From the NCBI GenBank assembly GCA_026770025.1, contig JAMXDE010000011.1:372001-436000 (forward strand): DNA of 64,000 nucleotides, in the 5' to 3' direction. The notes beneath the pieces were generated by a model. That model saw nothing but the letters and a program-made list of their open reading frames with translations. It was not told the DNA's origin and ran no database searches. This document shows positions 60,638 to 64,000 of the stretch, one piece after another; the stretch's first letter is position 1, and each line of letters opens with the position of its first letter. A program made the translations under genes and the position numbers. This DNA is from Craspedostauros australis. Its lineage: Eukaryota; Bacillariophyta; Bacillariophyceae; Mastogloiales; Achnanthaceae.

Positions 60638-61525
60638 ATGAACAGCAACAGCAACAGCAAGCCAACCACATCCAGCGTCAAGCTCTCCCTCTTCCTTGGA
60701 CTCGTCGTCCTCGCAGCACCATGCGCCAACAACCAAGCACAGGCATTCACCACAAGACAGCCAGCATCAACCAACACCCAGCTCTTCGCCACCATGTTCG
60801 AGTCCGAGCAACCATCGGCATCCCGTTTCGCATTCCTCCAGAACGCCAGACAAGCCATCTCATCCAATGTGCCACAACAATCATTCCAGGATGCAGCCAC
60901 ACCTGCCGATCCTCTCTGGAGCACCACCGCCAACGCTGACGCCACACCATCCCTGCCATCAACGTCGACATCCCGACGTGCATGGATGCATTCCATGGCC
61001 GCATTGGCCGTCGCCGCCACATGCACAACAGAACAGAAGCAGCTCAACCTGTCAGACGAGCAACTGGCACAGATCATCATCAGCGACATCGTCAACAAGA
61101 AGTCGCTCGTCACCGCCGATGTCACCAAATCCATCTACGACGAGCAGGCCACCTTCAAGGACGGATCCGACCTCGATGGCAAGTACTACCGCGAACAATG
61201 GGTCCGCGGCTGCCGCATGCTCTTCGACGCAGCTGAATGCGAGTCGCGACTCATCAAGGACACCCTTTCGGTGACCAAGCACGCCGTGACCTTCCGCTTC
61301 GAGGAGGATTTGACATTCCGCGGTCCATTCTCGCCCAAGTGCTTCCTGAGTGGAACCGTCGTCATGAAGCGCTGCCCAGTGTCCGGACTGATCAAGTCTT
61401 ACGAGGAGATCTGGGACAAGGATGTGTCAAGCATCGTGAAGTCTGCGAAGCTTCAGGGTGGCAACCGCATGACCGACCTCTTCATGGCTCGTCTTCAGTC
61501 TTCGGATGACAGCGTCATGGCGTAA
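60638..61525 (+). CDS. Plastid protein with NTF2/SnoaL-like domain and a twin-arginine motif
   Basis: 295 residues from ATG 60638. Residues 14-37 form a signal peptide ending AQAF (A|F plastid site). A transit-like, S/T/Q-rich stretch follows to about 110. Then comes STSRRAWMHSMAALAVAATC (about 110-129), a twin-arginine pair followed by a hydrophobic core and small residues, as in thylakoid-lumen Tat signals. The mature part (about 135-295) has SDEQLAQIIISDIVNKKSLV, IYDEQATFKDGSDLDG and a strand-rich region ending in KSYEEIWDKDVSSI, resembling the DUF2358/SnoaL-like fold of plastid proteins. No catalytic residues can be named. A thylakoid-lumen location is inferred. Confidence 0.75.
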   Translation: MNSNSNSKPTTSSVKLSLFLGLVVLAAPCANNQAQAFTTRQPASTNTQLFATMFESEQPSASRFAFLQNARQAISSNVPQQSFQDAATPADPLWSTTANADATPSLPSTSTSRRAWMHSMAALAVAATCTTEQKQLNLSDEQLAQIIISDIVNKKSLVTADVTKSIYDEQATFKDGSDLDGKYYREQWVRGCRMLFDAAECESRLIKDTLSVTKHAVTFRFEEDLTFRGPFSPKCFLSGTVVMKRCPVSGLIKSYEEIWDKDVSSIVKSAKLQGGNRMTDLFMARLQSSDDSVMA

Positions 61526-62088
61526 GCAAATGCGCTGCAGCACAACGAGGCTTGTTGTGAAGCCTCACGCATCCTCGTGCACACACATTCTCGCACGTCT
61601 CCACACACATAATTTTTCACGCAAGGAAGTGAATCTCATCACGACCGAGCACCAACACCAATACAGCAACCATATACACAGCAACCATACAGCATAGAAC
61701 ATAGAACACAATAGAATACACACATTAGAATAGAATACAACAAAGATTACAATACGCAATTGACCACTCTAAAAACATCATCTTGTACTCGTAGAGCGTT
61801 GAGCAGTGTACTCTCTGGTTTGACATCAACATCACACTCACAACTCGCTTTCTGCACAGCATGTGCGCGTCTCCATGTGATCGTTTCACATCCGTTATGT
61901 TCGAAAGCAATGCGTTATGTGCAACTGCATACGACCACATTCAACCACACACGTCTTCACGGCATTCATTGAACCTGACTTTGCATCACTCACAATTTCA
62001 ATCATTGCAACTTCTGCAATGCATCACAGCAACAAGAAGCGACAATCAGAGCAACAGCAACAAACAACACAACAGACAGACAAACAAG
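61526..62088. other. Promoter/5' UTR region of the silicon transporter
   Basis: About 560 bp, A/C-rich, with ACAACAAC-type runs near the start codon. The transporter frame is open to 61861 but that part is not membrane-like. No gene is seen. Confidence 0.5.
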
Positions 62089-63720
62089 ATGGATCCCATT
62101 CAGCTCATCAAGTCGGTGTACTCCACCGGACTCCTCATCTTCTCGATCACCATCGTCTGCGGACTCATCTTCAATGAGCAGACCAAGGTCTCATCCGAGG
62201 TCCACCCAGTGGTCGCCTTGCTCGTCATGATCACGGCCCTCGTCTGGCTCAACATGGTGGAGGGAGGACAGGGGTCCCTCGTCGGTCTCCCACCAGTTGA
62301 CTGTGACCTCTACGTCGAATCCCACCCAACCAGCCACAAGTGCACCTCCCTCGCCCACAAGGGTGACAACCTCGACCGCTGCCTCATGGGACGTCAGTTC
62401 ATGGTCCTTCTCATGGTCGTCACCATCAACCAGTTCGGTGCCCCACTCGCTGACGACGAAGTCTTCGGACTCCCAGACATCATCATTCAGATCTTCCTCG
62501 GATCCGGAGCCGCCATGATCCTCATGGCCGCTCAAGCCGGACAGCTCAACTCCCAAGTCAACGCCTCCCTGTTCATGCTTGACTACATCAACATCTTCTT
62601 CGCCATCTTCACCCTCTATGTCGCCCTCGCCATCGAGTTCTCCGGACTTCTGCACTCGTGCTACCTTGTCCAGATGTTCTTCGTCTGGGCCTCCGGCAAG
62701 GAAATCGAATCCAAGGAACCACCACGCGACGGCGCCCAGAACCTCTTCTACTGGGGCTGCATCCTCATCTCCCTCGCCATCCTGTGCTACGCCATGGCCG
62801 TCACCCTCGTCGCCCTCTTCGATGGAAAGACCACCATGTGGGCCGGAGCGCCAAATGGAGTCGCCGTCATTCTCTTCTTCCTCTTCATGTCCATCGTCGG
62901 TATGCTCGAGGGTATGCAGATCGCCTTCTTCGCCGTCGCCAAGCTTCCAAAGGAGGATCGTGGAGACCACCCAATGGCCCGCAAGACCTGCGAGCTCCTC
63001 TTCCGCGGAGACGGACGCAACATCCCAGGATTCATGATCGGACGCCAGATCTGTGTGACCATGTGCTTCTTCATCATCGCTCATGTCACCACTCTCGATG
63101 TCGAGGTTGGAACTGGCGAGAACATCTTCGGAGTCTCCGACAGCACCCAGGAATTCTTCAACACCGGACTTCTCGGAGCCCTCATCACATGGCAGCTGGT
63201 CGCATCCGTCTTCCCAATCGCCTTCCTCTCCAACCCAATCGTCTACATCTTCCTCCAGTTCTGCCTGTTGTTGGAAGCCACCGGTATCTGCTCCGGAGCC
63301 TGGGTTCTCGCTTCCGTCCACAAGGCCGTCTCTGGCTTCCAGCTCGATGAGGTGTACATCGGCACCCCAGAGGAACGCGCCGCCGGCATGAAGCCAGACC
63401 ACCAGAGCAACCGCAACCTGCACCTCGGAACCAACGTCCTTGTCAACGAGGCCGGTTCCACCGCCGTCCCAAAGGAATACCTCGAGCTCCAGAAGGTCCT
63501 TGCTGTGCAGAACGAGTCTTACTCCGTCCGCTGCGAGCGCATCCTGTCCAACATCAAGACTCTGCGTGAAGAGATCAATTCGTGTAGCAACGAGGAGAAT
63601 GCTACCGTCTTCGAGTCTGCCCTCCGCATGGAGACTGCCGCCATGAACAAGTTGAACCAGGACGAGGAGCCCGAGAGCTCCGAGGCTGACGCCGATGAGG
63701 AGATGGGTGTGCAGAAATAA
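62089..63720 (+). CDS. SIT: Silicon transporter (SIT)
   Basis: Sodium-coupled silicic acid transporter of the plasma membrane, which supplies silica for the frustule. 543 residues with about ten membrane segments in two similar halves. The diagnostic paired motifs are all present: EGGQ (58-61) with GRQ (101-103) in the first half, and EGMQ (274-277) with GRQ (318-320) in the second. They form the presumed substrate path. The opening MDPIQLIKSVYSTGLLIFSI and MVEGGQGSLVGLPPV match known diatom SITs. The C-terminal 100 residues include a coiled-coil stretch (VLAVQNESYSVRCERILSNI...) and an acidic tail. Codon use is strongly biased to C-ending codons (ATC, CTC, GTC), as in highly expressed genes. 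It is single-exon here. ATG 62089 is the start because the upstream frame is not protein-like. Confidence 0.96.
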   Translation: MDPIQLIKSVYSTGLLIFSITIVCGLIFNEQTKVSSEVHPVVALLVMITALVWLNMVEGGQGSLVGLPPVDCDLYVESHPTSHKCTSLAHKGDNLDRCLMGRQFMVLLMVVTINQFGAPLADDEVFGLPDIIIQIFLGSGAAMILMAAQAGQLNSQVNASLFMLDYINIFFAIFTLYVALAIEFSGLLHSCYLVQMFFVWASGKEIESKEPPRDGAQNLFYWGCILISLAILCYAMAVTLVALFDGKTTMWAGAPNGVAVILFFLFMSIVGMLEGMQIAFFAVAKLPKEDRGDHPMARKTCELLFRGDGRNIPGFMIGRQICVTMCFFIIAHVTTLDVEVGTGENIFGVSDSTQEFFNTGLLGALITWQLVASVFPIAFLSNPIVYIFLQFCLLLEATGICSGAWVLASVHKAVSGFQLDEVYIGTPEERAAGMKPDHQSNRNLHLGTNVLVNEAGSTAVPKEYLELQKVLAVQNESYSVRCERILSNIKTLREEINSCSNEENATVFESALRMETAAMNKLNQDEEPESSEADADEEMGVQK

Positions 63721-64000
63721 GCGCGTCAATGTATGATATTACACATGATAATCCGGCGCAACCGCAGTGCGCCGCATCAACACATGGATCACGACTCCGA
63801 TGGTATGTCTGAGATGTATCATGAATCTCAGACCATGGCGCCGCTTGCATCCAATGGAGGCAAAGCGCAATCGCATGCCGTACATATACCTACCACAACA
63901 CGTCGCAACACATCACAATGCATGGGCTGGAGAGAGGTACCATGACCTTGCAACACAAAGCGACAATGAGCACACAACAACGTACCATCCTCTCATAGCA
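63721..64000. other. 3' flank of the silicon transporter to window end
   Basis: No gene is seen in the last 280 bp. Confidence 0.5.

Noticed and set aside
60199..61134. 311-codon minus-strand frame
   Set aside because: Mostly antisense to the plastid NTF2-like gene; no motif.
62191..63729. 512-codon frame antisense to the silicon transporter
   Set aside because: Explained by C-ending sense codons; composition is E/G/D/V-rich and lacks any domain.

Overview
The window is nuclear DNA of a diatom, possibly a centric one. The decisive gene is a silicon transporter (62089-63720) with the paired EGxQ/GRQ motifs. Five or six genes carry an N-terminal signal peptide ending in an 'A|F' (ASAFAP-like) site, the mark of import into the secondary plastid of diatoms. 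Genes are compact, with few short GT-AG introns, and the mobile DNA includes a CoDi-like copia retrotransposon.

Left third (1-15190): the end of an unknown gene; a selenocysteine-type thioredoxin reductase whose last codons read G-C-UGA-G-stop; a plastid DEAD-box-like helicase; a TFIIB/Brf-family factor; VPS16 (three exons) of the HOPS/CORVET tether; and a membrane-anchored phytanoyl-CoA-dioxygenase-family protein. A complete 9.47 kb copia element (15308-24773) with two 760-bp LTRs that look identical and a GGTAA target duplication sits between the dioxygenase gene and a divergent alpha/beta hydrolase. It therefore split a shared promoter region of about 0.6 kb.

Middle (25246-48540): mostly housekeeping genes (eIF3e, APC2 of the anaphase-promoting complex, a TruB-type pseudouridine synthase, a plastid mTERF protein, pescadillo), an ankyrin protein and two tandem plastid TatA/TatB-family genes. 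Among them lie an accessory stretch (33.4-39.1 kb) with a Harbinger/IS5-type transposase gene, a perfect 18-bp hairpin, a seven-unit 21-bp array of TGGGAA-type sites and an unrecognised two-exon gene.

Right third (48541-64000): an intact piggyBac-like transposase inside nested inverted repeats, a secretory or plastid alpha/beta hydrolase, a decayed Harbinger-like element with long inverted repeats full of ACCGGACA-type repeats, a plastid protein with a twin-arginine motif (a possible client of the Tat genes 15 kb away), and the silicon transporter.

Functional links are loose, as expected for eukaryotic DNA: plastid import and thylakoid Tat transport, vesicle tethering, ribosome biogenesis and translation, and cell-cycle ubiquitination. 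Long open frames antisense to the silicon transporter and to the Gag region are treated as products of codon bias.
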